A stretch of DNA of 64,000 nt from Adiantum capillus-veneris (taxonomy: Eukaryota > Streptophyta > Polypodiopsida > Polypodiales > Pteridaceae), in contig CM043969.1 of NCBI GenBank assembly GCA_014529385.2, forward strand, positions 73,636,676-73,700,675, given 5' to 3'. Below, piece after piece: positions 48,689 to 62,600 of this stretch; position 1 is the first letter of the stretch, and each line of letters starts with the position of its first letter. The notes below the pieces were generated by a model. It had not been told where the DNA came from. It searched no databases and saw nothing but the letters and a program-made list of their open reading frames with translations. A program made the position numbers and the translations under genes.

Positions 48689-48716
48689 TGCACTCTGAGG
48701 ATCGCCAAGATACATC
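48320..48716 (+). repeat. Diverged R1 copy interrupted by (GA)n and by the copia element
   Basis: It follows the R1 order: CCCACTGAATCTCA, GCCATCGCTCCCCAGCC, CCCCATCAACTCTGTCAACTTGC, CGAAGCCTGCAGAC. A (GA)n tract of about 85 bp (48600-48685) follows, then the copia insertion. Confidence 0.65.
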
Positions 48717-48721
48717 ACTTC

Positions 48722-49474
48722 TGTTAAGTATGGAGCCTGATTTACCCCTTGTAATTTTCTATGTTAAAAAAACACATTTGTAAGGCCCCCATTATGAGGA
48801 GAAGCCATCGTGCGTGAAGAAAAATAACTCGTCGAAAAATAAAATCACTCGTCGGAAACCAAAATTTTCATCGTCGGAATATTCCTTTTTCCCGAAATAT
48901 TACGGCCGGACGGCGTTCAGAAAGTGATCGAAAAATGGCCGATCGGTTGGCCGGTTGGCCGGTAGTCAATGGCCGGTGGCTAGTGGTCAGAAGTCAATGG
49001 CCGGTGGACAATGGTCGAATTCAATGGCCTGTGGCCGATTTCAAAGGAGGACTTGTCTTCTCAAGGGCGGCCACACATGGGCGGATTAGAGGGTCCAATT
49101 TGGACTTATCTACACAAGGGCGGCTACACATGGCTGCCTCTCATGAGAGAGGGCAACCCTTTTGGCCTATAAAAGGAGGCTATTTCTAGAGTGTGAAGTT
49201 GATGCAACAAGGTGGGTGTGAGATGGTGAGAGTGAAGCAAGGCGGGAGCTCCAAAAGGGTATAATCTCTTTGTAACCTACTTCTTGTTTTAAGTATTAAA
49301 GCCATTGAGTGACTGCTTTCCTGTGGACGTAGCCCACATTGGGTGGACCACGTATATTGTGTGTACTCTCTCTCTCTCTCTCTACTCTATAATCTCTTCT
49401 GTATGAAAATTATCTCTCTCCATTAAGTAATCTACTCAATTATCTATTAAGCTACGTCAACATATTTCCTAACA
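48722..49474 (+). repeat. 5' LTR of the copia element
   Basis: 753 bp with a TATA box TATAAAAGG at 49168-49176. A GGCCGGTGG-type short tandem near 48940-49040 is longer than in the 3' LTR and accounts for most of the length difference. Confidence 0.93.
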
Positions 49475-49476
49475 AC

Positions 49477-49488
49477 TGGTACCAGAGC
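49477..49488 (+). other. Primer binding site of the copia element
   Basis: TGGTACCAGAGC lies two bases after the LTR and matches the usual initiator-Met PBS TGGTATCAGAGC except for one base. Confidence 0.9.
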
Positions 49489-49547
49489 AAGGTTTGCTCG
49501 TAGCTAATTATCTCAAGGGAAAAGATTCCTTGAATTGAGTGGGAGTA

Positions 49548-52500
49548 ATGGCGGAGGAAGGGAATCCCAAGATCAAGAAGTCCAATGGCAAAAACTACCA
49601 ACATTGGAAGATGCAGATTGAAGACTATCTCTACCAGAAGGACCTCTATTTGCCACTAGGCGGTCTTGCAAAGAAGCCCGCAACAATGGCAGATGAAGCA
49701 TGGATTGTCCTTGATTGAAAGGCACTGGGAACCATCTGGTTAAGCTTGGGGTCAACGGTGGCCTTCATCATTTCGGAGATGAAGACCACGGAGGACTTGA
49801 TGAAGTCACTTGACGACTTCTACGAGAAACCATCAGCATCCAATAATTCTCATGAATCACTTGTTCAATCTAAAGATGGCAGAGAATGGTTCAGTTGCAG
49901 AACACCTAAATGACTTTAACACCAACATAAGTCAACTTCAATCAGTGAAAATAAATTTTGGTGACGAAGTACGAGCTCTTCTCATACTATCATCTCTACC
50001 GGATAGTTGGGACAACCTTGTGATGGCTATAAGTAATCCTATTTCCAAATACTCTTAAGTTTGATGATGTTGTGGGTGTTCTCCTAAGCGAGGAAATGCA
50101 AAGGAGAAGCACATGAGAATCATCAAGTGTTGCACTATCAGTGAAAACAAGAGGAAGGCCTAAGGAGAGGTTCAAAAACCAAAAGGGTCGTGATCGCTGA
50201 AGACGGAGCAAGTCACGCACAAAATCAGTTCTTGAATGTTGGAAATGTGGCAAGAAGGGCCATGTCAAGAAGGATTGCTGGTCCAAGAAGAAGAAGCAGT
50301 CGGAGTCTCAAGACAACAAGCCAACATTGGAGGCCAATGTGGCAGGTAAAGTAGAGCAAGATGCTCTAATTCTCTCATTAGACAATGTGTCTAATTCCTG
50401 GATAGTAGATTCCGGGGCTTCATTCCATGCGACACCACACAAGCAACATTTCCAAAATTACACCAAAGGTAATTTTGGGTATGTATACTTGGGAGATGAT
50501 GAAGGTTGTGAAATTGTTGGCAAAGGTACAGTTAGTGTCAAAACTGCTAACGGAAATGAATGGAGGCTTAAAGATGTTACACATGTTCCTTCTCTTTGCA
50601 AAAAATTGATCTCTACAGGACAATTGGACGACGAAGGTCACAACATTGCATTCGGAAGCAAACGGTGGAAGACCTCAAAGGGATCTTTGGTGGTTGCCCA
50701 GGGAGAAAAGGTTGGTACACTTTACTTGTGTATTGTTAGCACGCAACCTTCAACTTGTGCAGAAAAGTCGACAGTGCGGTGTGGCACTACCGGCTTGGGC
50801 ATATGAGTGCCAAAGGAATGCAAATCCTTCAAACAAAGAAGCTTCTACCAGGTTTGAAAGAAGTGGACTTAGAGTTCTGTGAAGATTGTGTTTATGGTAA
50901 ACAAAAGAGGGTAAAATTTAAAAAATATAGAAATGAAAGAAAAAATAAAAAACTTGAGTTGGTTCATTCTGACGTTTGGGGTCCTGCAAGTACACCATCA
51001 CTTGGTGGCTCATTGTACTATGTAACATTCATAGATGATGCAACTAGGAAAAGATGGGTTTATGTAATGAAGAATAAATCCGATGTGTTTTCCATATTGC
51101 AAAGGTGGAAAGCCTTTGTGGAGAATGAAACAGGTACTGAGGTTAAATGCCTCAAATCCGACAATAGAGGCAAATATTGCAGCCAAGCTTTTGAAAGATT
51201 TTGTGCTAGCAATGGCATTCGGAGGCAAAGAACAACCCCAAGGACATCTCAACAAAATGGCATTTTTGAAAGGATGAACATAACAATCATGGAGCGAGCA
51301 CGAAGCATGCGGCTACATACCACTTGAGCTTTGGGCGGAAGCTGTAAGTACATCTGTGTACTTAATCAACCGGTCACCCTCAACGACATTGGATGGGGGA
51401 GTTCCAGAAGAGGCATGGACAGGTAAACCGGTGAATTATGCATTTCTCAAAGTGTTAGGATGTGAGGCTTTCATGCACATAGATAGAAGACTAGGATCAA
51501 AGCTAGACGCAAAGTTCAAAAAGTGTTTCTTCATTGGCGATGGAGAAGGTGACTTTGGGTATTGCCTATGGAATCCTGAAGATGGTAAAATATTTAGGAG
51601 TAGGAATGTAATTTTTAACGAACAAAATATGTACAAAGATTACTTGGAAAGAAAACAAGCAAAAGTAACAGGTGATGAGTACATGGAGCTTGAGGACAGT
51701 AAAGACTCAAGGACAACAAATGGTGACAATGTGCAACAACGTCAACCAAATGAGGAGCCTCAACCTATTCCCCAAAGATCTACAAGAGCAAGTAGACCTC
51801 CAGAAAGGTTCGTTCCATCCTTCAACCATCTCTTGATCTTAGATTTTGGAGAGCCAGAATCATATGAAGAAGCTATGCATCACGAATCCAAAAGAAGAAT
51901 GGATGAAGAGCATGCAAGTGGAGATGGACTCACTACATCGCAACCAAACATGGGAGTTGGTTGAGTTTCCTAAAGGTAAGCGGCCACTTCAAAACAAATG
52001 GGTGTACAAGTTGAAGGAAGAAAAAGGTGGGAAGAAAAAGTACAAGTCTAGGCTTGTGGTAAAAGGGTTTTCTCAAAAGAAACGTATTGACTTCAATGAA
52101 ATATTTTCTCCTGTTGTAAAAATGAACTCAATTAGGCTTGTCTTAAGCCTTGTGGCTGCTCATGATCTAAATCTTGAGCAAATGGATGTAAATACGGCAT
52201 TCCATCACGGTGACTTAGAGGAGGAAATTTACATGCTTCAACCAAAGGGGTATGAAGTAAAAGGTAAGGAGAAAATGGTTTGCAAATTAAAGAAGATCTT
52301 GTATAGTTTAAAGAAAGCATCAAGACAATGGTACTTGAAGTTTGATCGATGGATGTTGGATCATGGATTCACAAGATGCAACTCGGATCACTACGTCTAC
52401 ACAAAGAATTTGGGAGATGGAAAGTTTATCATCCTAATGTTGTATGGTGTTGACATTATGATTGCAAGTGTTAACATACAGGACATCAAAGACCTAAAAG

Positions 52501-53427
52501 AGGAGCTATCTAAATCTTTTTCAATGAAAGATTTAGGTGTTGCAAAGAGGATACTTGCTATGAAGATATCAAGGGACAGGACAAACAAGACAATAAAGCT
52601 ATCTCAAGAGGATTACATCAAGAAGGTACTACAAAGGTTTGCAATGCAAAATGCAAAAATAGTTTCTACACCTTTGTCTGGTCACTTTAAACGAACCAAG
52701 GATATGTGTCCAAAGACACAAGAGGAGATAGCCTATATGTCTAAAGACACAAGAGGAGATAGCCTATATGTCTAAAGTTCCATATGCTGCAGTGGTAGGT
52801 TCTCTTATGTATGCTATGTTCTGGACAAGGCCAGACATTGCACATGCAGTGGGAGTTGTAAGTAGGTTCATGGACAACCCAGGTAAAGAGCATTGGCAAG
52901 CTGTGAAGTGGATACTTAGGTATCTAAAAGGGACAACAACAAATGCTTTGTATTTTGGAGGAATTGATATTTTTCTAGAAGGGTATGCTGATGCAGATAT
53001 GGCAAGTGACAAAGATACTCAAAGGAGCACTAACGGCTATGTCTTCACGGTTGGAGGCACAACAGTAAGCTAGGCTTCAAATCTGCAGAAAGTGGTCTCA
53101 CTTTCTACCACGAAAGCAAGTATGTAGCAATGACGGAGTCAAGCAAAGAAATTCTGTGGCTTCACAGATTCTTAGAAGAGCTTGGATTCAAACAAGACAA
53201 TCGTGTCTTGTACAGTGATAGCCAAAGCGCTATCCATCTTGAAAAGAACTCAGCCTTTCATTCAAGGACAAAGCACATTGAGGTGAGATATCACTTCATA
53301 CGCACTCTTTTGGAAGAGGGACAACTAAAGCTAGGAAAGGTGCATACAAGTGAAAATCCTGCAGACAAAGGTGGTCAACAAGGAGAAGTTGAGCTTTTGC
53401 TCATCTTCAATCAACATTCAAGGATAA
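49548..53427 (+). pseudogene. copia gag-pol polyprotein, broken
   Basis: It starts at ATG 49548. Gag includes N-Y-x-x-W-K and a CCHC knuckle C-W-K-C-G-K-K-G-H-V-K-K-D-C (50237-50278). Protease has V-D-S-G-A-S-F (Asp at 50408). The pre-integrase H-Y-R-L-G-H and C-E-D-C come next. Integrase has H-S-D-V-W-G-P, K-S-D-N-R-G and Q-Q-N-G-I-F-E-R. Reverse transcriptase has N-K-W-V-Y-K-L-K and M-D-V-N-T-A-F, but the Y-V-D-D box reads Y-G-V-D (52443-52454). RNase H has Y-A-D-A-D and D-S-Q-S-A-I-H. The breaks are TGA near 49716, a frameshift near 49840, stops near 50056 and 50115, a frameshift at about 51327, a 31-bp duplication near 52712, and TAG plus a 1-nt loss near 53072-53130. Once autonomous, now dead; the original stop is probably 53425-53427. 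Confidence 0.9.
52712..52773 (+). repeat. 31-bp perfect tandem duplication in the reverse transcriptase/RNase H linker
   Basis: Units 52712-52742 and 52743-52773 are identical. Thirty-one is not a multiple of three, so the duplication shifts the pol frame. Confidence 0.95.
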
Positions 53428-53487
53428 GAAGCCAGGATGGAAAGCAGTCACAGGTTTGGTTTGGAGATCAATCTCCACGTGGGAGAT

Positions 53488-54181
53488 TGTTAAGTATGGA
53501 GCCTGATTTACCCCTTGTAATTTTTTGTGTTAAAAATGCACATTTGTAAGGCCCCCATTATGAGAAGAAGCCATTGTGCGTGAAATAACTCGCCGAAAAA
53601 TAAAATCACTCGCCAGAAACCAAAATTTTCATCACCGAAATATTCCTTTTCATCGGAATATTATGGTCGGCTGGCGGATGGAAAGTGGTCGAAAAACGAC
53701 CAGTCGGTTGGCCGATGGCCGGTAGTCAATGGCCGTTGGTCGATTTCAAAGGAGGACTTGTCTTCTCAAGGGCGGCCACACATGGGTGGATTGGATAGTC
53801 CGATTTGGACTTATCTACACAAGGGCGGCTACAAATGGATGCCTCTCATGAGAGAGGGCAACCCTTTTGGCCTATAAAAGGAGGCCATTTCTACACACAT
53901 TTCAGAGTGTGAATTTGATGCAACAAGGTGGGTGTGAGGTGGTGAGAGTGAAGCAAGGCGGGAGCTCCAAAAGGGTATAATCCCTTTGTAACCTACTTGT
54001 TTTGAAGTACCAAAGCCATTGAGTGGCTGCTTTCTTGTGGACGTAGCCCACATTGGGTGAACCACGTATATCGTGTGTACCCTCTCTCTCTCTACTTTAT
54101 AATCTCTTGTGTGTGAAAATTATCTCTCTCCATTAAGTAATCTACTCAATTAACTACTAAGCTACGTCATATTTCCTAACA
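53488..54181 (+). repeat. 3' LTR of the copia element
   Basis: 694 bp with the TATA box at 53873-53881. It matches the 5' LTR closely outside the GGCCG-type repeat. Confidence 0.93.
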
Positions 54182-54186
54182 ACTTC

Positions 54187-56400
<2,214 letters not shown>

Positions 56401-56404
56401 ATCC

Positions 56405-56740
56405 AAGGATCAAATGGTTCATGAAGAACTCTATCTTTCAAGTACTTTGGATCCATTAACAAATCTTACCTACCATTCCTCTAATTGCTGAGCACTGCTT
56501 GAACAGGTAGGAGAGGTCTTCACTAGCCGTTTTGCACCCCGAGAATCTATTTGGTTAATACCACGAGCTTGGATCTTGACACTGATCGGCAAGGCTCCCC
56601 AAAGTACCTTTCACAAGAAGGTCTTCATAGTCAGAGGCCATTGTGGGTTCCCAATGTTTCTTGACACTGTCTCCCATCTATCTTCGGACCAATGTTTACC
56701 CCATTTCTTGTTGAGGGGGGCAAAACAATCAATTCAGTGC
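56405..56740 (-). pseudogene. LINE reverse transcriptase C-terminal remnant
   Basis: The minus strand reads L-N-K-K-W-G-K-H-W-S-E-D-R-W, then V-L-W-G-A-L-P and K-I-Q-A-R-G-I, parallel to the LINE at 38462-39145. More decayed, with Cys residues lost and no A-tail visible. Confidence 0.65.
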
Positions 56741-57221
56741 ATTAACATGGGGTAAGTGCCCTTGGTTTGTGGTTTAGAGAAATGCTACTCTTGGATCAAC
56801 GCTAGGCTTTCCACTCAAACTATCATAAAATCTAATATCTAACCAACCCAAATGATTCTCTCATATTAAACTGATCATTTAATGTGGGAGAATAAATGGA
56901 AACAAGGGTTAGAATATAGACATGTGCTTACATATCTATCTCAACACGGGGCCCAATGGTAAAGGGGTCCAAATGAGAGATGGTCTGTCAAAGATCAAGG
57001 CTAGCTAATGGATCTAAAAGACCTTAGGGTTAGCTTCATTAAATACTTCCAATGGTTAGTGTTAAAATTCCTTTGACCTTAGGCTGACCTTAGGAAAGCT
57101 AAGGTTGTGCTTGAGGTGGGAACCCGGCTCAAGCTTGAGGTGCTTGTCGTGCTTGCTGACTAAGGTGCTTAAGGTGCTTAATGAATAAGGTGCTAAGGTG
57201 CTTGTGGGTCAGCAAGCACCG
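56741..57221. other. Sequence left of the chromovirus-like element
   Basis: Contains a short AAGGTGCTT-type repeat at 57160-57210. It is not shared with the right LTR, so it is outside the LTR or is a rearranged LTR start. Confidence 0.45.
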
Positions 57222-57781
57222 TGCTTCAATGCTTAAGCTTGTCATCTTCTCCATCTTCATTACTATGATTTTATGTATGCTAGCAAGAAGAGTGTTGATA
57301 AGTGAGGAACTATTTCTTTCTCCTATGAATGTTTCTTCTTCCTCTTCCCTACCCTCATTCCTCGCTAGCTCTCTTCACCTTTGAAGGTGTTTGAGGCCTT
57401 GGGAGTGAGGGTGGGGATAGTTAATGCTTTTTACAAAGTCTATGTTATGCTTGTGATGCATGTAGCTTTCCATCTTCATTGCATCACCTAGGTCACAAGG
57501 AACACAAAGATTGTATCGTACCAAAAGTCCTCTCTTGATGGGAGATCTATAATACAAAACCCTATTGGAGGGGGGACCCGCTTGACATAAATCCGATCCT
57601 CAACTGTTATCAAGTTCTCTAAATTCTCTGTCTTGCAAACGTATTGTTCATGCCAAATTATTACAAGTTGCTATTGATAAATAAGTTCATCCTCTATGTT
57701 CTCAAAGTAGACTCACAAAAATGTTTTCTCTACTTCTCCTAATTCCGCTATTCTTAAAGTTCATATTCCATTTTCATTACA
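57222..57781 (+). repeat. Left LTR of the chromovirus-like element
   Basis: 560 bp, ends CATTACA directly before the PBS. Diverged from the right LTR by many substitutions and indels. Confidence 0.7.
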
Positions 57782-57782
57782 T

Positions 57783-57794
57783 TGGTATAAGAGC
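57783..57794 (+). other. Primer binding site of the chromovirus-like element
   Basis: TGGTATAAGAGC, one base after the LTR, is one mismatch from the initiator-Met PBS TGGTATCAGAGC used by chromoviruses. Confidence 0.75.
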
Positions 57795-58170
57795 TATTGG
57801 TTTCTCTTTTCTTTCTTAAGAAGAGAGGTCCTTGGGCCTATTTATTGCAATAGGGTAAGTGGGACCGGGATCTATTATCTTGGTTGAGAAGGACTTAGCT
57901 CAAGGTACACCATTGGGAACTATAGTCTTAATAATGGATCCTCTCGGGGCTTGCCTTTGGCTTAACAATTATTGAGCTATGAGCAAGCTCAACAGGAACC
58001 ATAATCAGTAGAGCAATGTTAAACCCTCTCCAATAGTCTTTGCAATCAACAATGTCTAAACCACGGGTATGGCTGATTGAGAGCTGATTTTCAAAGGTAA
58101 AGAAGAGTAGCAACTAGGGTTTTTGAGGGTTCCAAAGCACAAAGTAATTCTCTACATAAGTATAATTAGC

Positions 58171-59385
58171 ATGGCTGGAAATAACCAAGAGAGTAGAATG
58201 AACATTGATAACTTTGATTTTGCACATGAAGGTGCTAATGATGATGCCCCCACATTTGTTAATTACCTTGTTACTAGGTTGAAGCAAGCTATGGGTAACC
58301 CTGATTTGCAAACCGAAGTTACTCAACAACTTCGTGCTTATGGGATTTCCATTCCTCTCCAAGAGGAGAGAGAGATTAGGATGCCTCTTGATGAGACCCC
58401 CAAAAGAAGAGTCTCTCCCATACGAGAGGAGGAATCCAAAGAGCGATAAAGTAATGAATCCCTAAGTTTCTTTGAAGATGTGGCTCCACGAAGACGACCA
58501 TCTAGACGGTTGCCAACTCCTCCCAAGAAGAAATGGTCAGCCCACAGTTCTTCTCCTCGTCACTCCAAAAGGAAAGAGAGGAAACAAAGGAAGAAAAGGG
58601 CAAGAAGGAGGTCACCCACTTCTCCTTCTTCTTCACCTTCCTCCTCTTTCGACTAAATCTATGGCTATTCTCCAAGACAATGCCAAAGGGTAGGGCATCG
58701 CAAATATTACCTTGCATGGCGAAGGTCCGAAAAGCTCAAGAAGTTCAAAGAGGGAGGAAAGAATATCTCTTTTCTCACCTATGATGGCACCTTTGGTGCT
58801 ACCAACAAAGTATTGGCCTTCATCCAGCAATTGGATGCGGCCTTTGGAGACGAGGGCTTCACGGAGTCCTCCAAGCTACACCATGTATCTATGCACTTCC
58901 AAAAAATTAGCTCGTCAATTGTGGGCTAGTCTTCATGACAACGGTGAAGCCCCAAAGACGAGGAAACTCTACGAGTTTCCATCATGAAGGAATTCCTTGC
59001 AAGCAATGCAAAGGACAAAGTGCTTACCAAATGGTGGAGTTTGAAGCTTCTCGCCCATGAGTCTATCCGACAAGTTTTGGGATTTACATCTCAAGGCTAA
59101 TGTCTTTCAAAAGATAAACTTCACTAAGAAAATACAAAAATTTTGTGCGGGCTTACTGGAGGAGATGGCAAAGTACGTCAACTCCCAATGGCCTGGTTCT
59201 ATCATTGAAGTAATCCACCACACTATGGTTGCTTCGCGCATCAATTTCCAACAAAGGGCTAGAAGGAATGTCAAGCCCATGGAAAGCAAAGACAAAAGTG
59301 ATGCAAAGGGGAAAAACCAATGCCAAAAATTCTTTCCAAGGAAATTCCAACAACAACAACAACAAAAACAATTGGTCCAAGGATA
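58171..59385 (+). pseudogene. gag of the chromovirus-like element, broken
   Basis: It starts MAGNNQES at 58171. After a stop at 58447 comes a basic R/S/P-rich segment (58450-58655), then the core gag pattern in shifting frames: Y-D-G-T-F-G-A, W-W-S-L-K-L-L-A-H-E-S, D-K-F-W-D-L-H-L-K-A, and a Q-rich stretch at 59347-59375. A CCHC-like C-F-K-Y-G-stop-Q-G-H-G-Y-C near 59453-59490 has lost one Cys. Several frameshifts. Confidence 0.7.
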
Positions 59386-60111
59386 AGTGAGTTTACAAAC
59401 TTAAAAATAAACTCTTTCCTAAAGAGCTTGAATCTTTTCGCAAGGACCACAAATGTTTTAAGTATGGGTAGCAAGGACATGGCTATTGTTCTAGTCCCAA
59501 GAGAAATACTTGCAATGAGATCTTCCACTATTGAAGCTCCAAAAGAGGATGCTCATTGCAAAGGATCACCTCTCTCCTATGTTTGGGGAAATGCAAGGAA
59601 ACATAATGCCTTCATCTTGTTTGACTCTAGCTCTACCCACAACTTCATATCAATGAAGTTGGCCATCAAGTTGGGCATTCAAGCTTTTGAGATGGGAGAT
59701 ATTGTAGCTGCCGATACAGCTGTCAAGGGACAACATGCCTCAATTACTCTCTTGATTGGGAAGTTGAGGCTTCATGTACAAAGCTATGTCAACAAAGAAG
59801 ACTTTTTTATATCTCCTCTCCAAAATGAGGATGCTATCCTAGGGGCACCATGGTTCAACCGCAGGGCTACCAACATGAAGTTCCCTGAAATGAGAATCTA
59901 CTTCACCTACAGGGGAAAGAACATGTATATAGATGCTAGTGAGTTTGGTTGTACTATACCACTTGTAGATCCTCTTGATTTTGATAAATCAATGAAGAGC
60001 TCAATTTTTGCGTACATGATTTTTGTCCAAGAGTCCCTAAATGGTCCTAATGTTTCATCAAATGTAAATGGTAGGAATCAAGAAGAGCTAGACTTGTCTA
60101 TTTTTTTTTAA
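59320..60111 (+). CDS. Protease region of the chromovirus-like element
   Basis: A 263-codon frame. The segment I-L-F-D-S-S-S-T-H-N-F-I-S matches the chromoviral protease site I-D-S-G-S/A-T-H-N-F-I-S, but Gly after D-S is Ser (Asp at 59623-59625), which should impair catalysis. I-L-G-A-P-W-F near residue 176 is the second protease motif. The first ~75 codons are in a different frame from gag and are probably not the native start. It would normally be fused to reverse transcriptase; stops separate them at 60112-60290. Confidence 0.7.
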   Translation: MPKILSKEIPTTTTTKTIGPRISEFTNLKINSFLKSLNLFARTTNVLSMGSKDMAIVLVPREILAMRSSTIEAPKEDAHCKGSPLSYVWGNARKHNAFILFDSSSTHNFISMKLAIKLGIQAFEMGDIVAADTAVKGQHASITLLIGKLRLHVQSYVNKEDFFISPLQNEDAILGAPWFNRRATNMKFPEMRIYFTYRGKNMYIDASEFGCTIPLVDPLDFDKSMKSSIFAYMIFVQESLNGPNVSSNVNGRNQEELDLSIFF

Positions 60112-60291
60112 GGATTCCAAGATGTGTTTATCGATGATATCCCTATGGACATACCTCCAAAATGAGGGGATGCTGGCCATTGAATTGAGTTCCTACCAAG
60201 AAGCTCACCGCCTAGAAAACCTCCTTATCAAGTTTCCCAAGCTAACCAAGAGGAGATCATGAGGCAAGTACAATAACTGGTAGACAAAGGG

Positions 60292-60765
60292 ATGGTGAGG
60301 CCTAGTTCTTCTCCCTTTTGTTCTCCAGTCATTTTAGTGAAAAAGAAAGATACATATCGCATGTGTGTGGACTATCGAGCACTAAACCATATCACTATCA
60401 AAAATAGATTTTTTGTACCTCAGGTAGAAGATCTGTTTGATAAGCTACAAGGCTCTAACTACTTCAGTAGGATTGACCTTAAAAGTGGCTATCATCAAAT
60501 AAGGATAGTGGATGAAGATATCCTAAAGACCGCGTTTCATACAACGTTTGGCCTTTATGAATATCTAGTCATGCCTTTTGGCTTGACTTATGCACTAGCG
60601 ACGTTCGATCGTTTAATGGAGAAAATGTTTAGACCCTACCTGAAAATCACTGGAGTGTTCTTTGATGATATCATCATCTACTCCAAGTCCTTGGAGGAAC
60701 ACAAGAAAAATCTCCAAGTGATTTTGCAAGCATTGAGGGAGAAATTTTTTTTCTCAATCAAATGA
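60292..60765 (+). pseudogene. Reverse transcriptase fragment of the chromovirus-like element
   Basis: A 157-codon frame with the ordered Ty3 motifs S-P-V-I-L-V-K-K-K-D, F-S-R-I-D-L-K-S-G-Y-H-Q-I, Y-L-V-M-P-F-G-L and F-F-D-D-I-I-I-Y-S, so both catalytic Asp of the last motif are kept. After a stop at 60763 the text continues (Y-I-G-H-I-I-S-Q-D-G) to about 60855 and ends. Thumb, RNase H and integrase are missing. Confidence 0.85.
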
Positions 60766-61109
60766 AAAGAAAATTTTATTCTTCAAGAGATACAATACAT
60801 AGGTCATATTATCTCTCAAGATGGTATCCATATGGATTCATCAAAATTGGAGGGTTGAAATGCACTAAGCCTATGATTAGGCAGGGTTGAGGAGGTCCAA
60901 TCATGTGCAAGATGGTGCTTGAAGAGGGGGTTGACCAAAGCAAGAAGGGGTCTAGCTTGGGGGGTATACCTGCCCCCCCCCCCCAACACACACACTAATT
61001 GTGTGAAGTACAAAGTGCAAGAGCTACATCTCCTTCTCCAAGCTAGTAGAGAAGTTGAGAGCCTACACCAACACTCTTGGCTATGGAATGCAAATCCAAC
61101 CAAGATCCA

Positions 61110-61742
61110 TGCTTCAATGCTTAAGCTTTCCATCTTCTTTACTATGCTATTATGTATGCTAGCAAGAAGAGTGATGATAGGTGAGGAACTATTTATTTCT
61201 CCTATGAATGTTTCTTCTTCCTCTTTCCTACCCTCATTCCCCGCTAGCTTTCTCCACCTTTCAAGGTGTATGAATGTTTCTTCTTCCTCTTCCCTACCTC
61301 ATTCCTTGCTAGCTCTCTCCACCTTTAAGGGTGTTTGAGGCCTTGGGATTGAGGGATTGAGGCTGAGGATAGTTAATGATTTTTACAAAGTCCATGTTAT
61401 GCTCGTGATGCATGAAGTTTTCCATCTTCATTGCATCACCTAGGTCACAAAGGAACACACAGATTGTATACTACCAAGTCTCTCTTGATGTGAGAATGTA
61501 TAATACAAAAGCCGATTGAAGGGGGGACCGGCTCTACATAAAACCGAGCTTCAACTTTTGTCAAGTTCTCTAAACTCTGTCTCTTGTAAAAGTATTTTTC
61601 ATGTCAAGGTAATCGAGTATTATGGCTAAGTTGCTACCTCTAGATAGTTCACCCTCGATGTTCTCAAAGTAGTCTCACAAAAATGCTTTCTCTACTTCTC
61701 CTAGTTCCGCTATTCTCAAAGTTCATGGGCCATTTCCATTAG
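61110..61742 (+). repeat. Right LTR of the chromovirus-like element
   Basis: It contains an extra tandem copy of about 66 bp (61203-61269 and 61270-61334, each with ATGAATGTTTCTTCTTCCTC) absent from the left LTR. Confidence 0.7.
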
Positions 61743-62600
61743 ACAAACTTAGATTCAAAGAGAGGCATCAAGAGATTTTGCATCCCTTCTATAGCTTTGC
61801 TGACTAGTAGCCTCTCAATGATATTGAGGTGATACTAGGTAGCCAAAAGGTTAATCTCTTTCTAACTCTTCCTTTGTTGTCCAAGAAATGGGTCAGTCAT
61901 TGGAGTCCTTTGTTATTTACCTTTCTAGAAATCTCTCTCCAAAAAGGGTTCAATAATGTTGCACCAACTTTAGAGAGCCAAGGGGACCAGTGTGTCTTGA
62001 AGTTTTAAAAAAACTTGGTTATCTCTCCCCACTCTAGTGGCTCTGTTGCTCTGCTACATTTACAAACCAACTCCTTTGTTATGCCACCATGTCTTACACT
62101 AGACCATTGAGGGGCTAGAAGTTTGTCATGAGTCTCTATTCCTTCCACTGGCCACCTTTAGAGCAAAGCTTTCCTTTTCCATCATATCTTAATCATAATA
62201 GCCCATGCCTGGTCTTGTTTCACAAATGTGACCACAAATTTGGCACATAGGGCCTTCCCCATCAAAACTAGGTTATCCTGATACCGCATTGCTCCATGGC
62301 AACCCATGTGATTTTACCTCTTGTCAATAGTGAACAAAGAGGTAAAATCACAAGGCATCCCTTCTGATTTTACCTCTTGTTCTCTATTGACATTTTTTAG
62401 ATGGACGCATTCACACGTAGTGCTCAAGAAAAGTGTTTCTTAGCTTCTTTTTAATGCCGCTTTGAAATCCTAAAATGTGATTTGAGGGGAAGAGGAAAAG
62501 AAAGGCTGCAAAAATGGTTTCTCCAAGACGCTGCATAGGCTCTCACACATCACATTAACATGACTCTGTTTTCTCCTCTCTTTCTTCCTGTTTCTCCCTA
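61743..62600. other. Intergenic, with a hairpin
   Basis: No gene. A near-perfect inverted repeat, GTGATTTTACCTCTTGT at 62308-62324 against 62334-62351, has a third direct copy of the arm at about 62363-62380. Confidence 0.6.

Larger units (their letters stand above)
48717..54186 (+). mobile_element. Complete Ty1/copia LTR retrotransposon
   Basis: The element is 48722-54181 (5.46 kb), flanked by perfect ACTTC duplications (48717-48721 and 54182-54186). The LTRs are 48722-49474 and 53488-54181, both TGTTAAGTATGG...CCTAACA. The initiator-Met-type PBS TGGTACCAGAGC is at 49477-49488, and the polypurine tract GTGGGAGAT lies just before 53488. The gene order is gag, protease, integrase, reverse transcriptase, RNase H. 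It cannot be autonomous now because of stops, frameshifts and a lost catalytic residue. Its protease region looks Tork/Tnt1-like (family recall only). Confidence 0.95.
57222..61742 (+). mobile_element. Internally deleted Ty3 element, chromovirus-like
   Basis: Direct repeats 57222-57781 and 61110-61742 act as LTRs (both start TGCTTCAATGCTTAAGC; the left ends CATTACA). An initiator-Met-type PBS follows the left one. gag, protease and the first part of reverse transcriptase are present. The reading ends at about 60855 in the segment after the F-F-D-D box, so RNase H and integrase are deleted. The stretch 60856-61109 before the right LTR is not typical of an element end. I found no target duplication. 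Confidence 0.75.
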
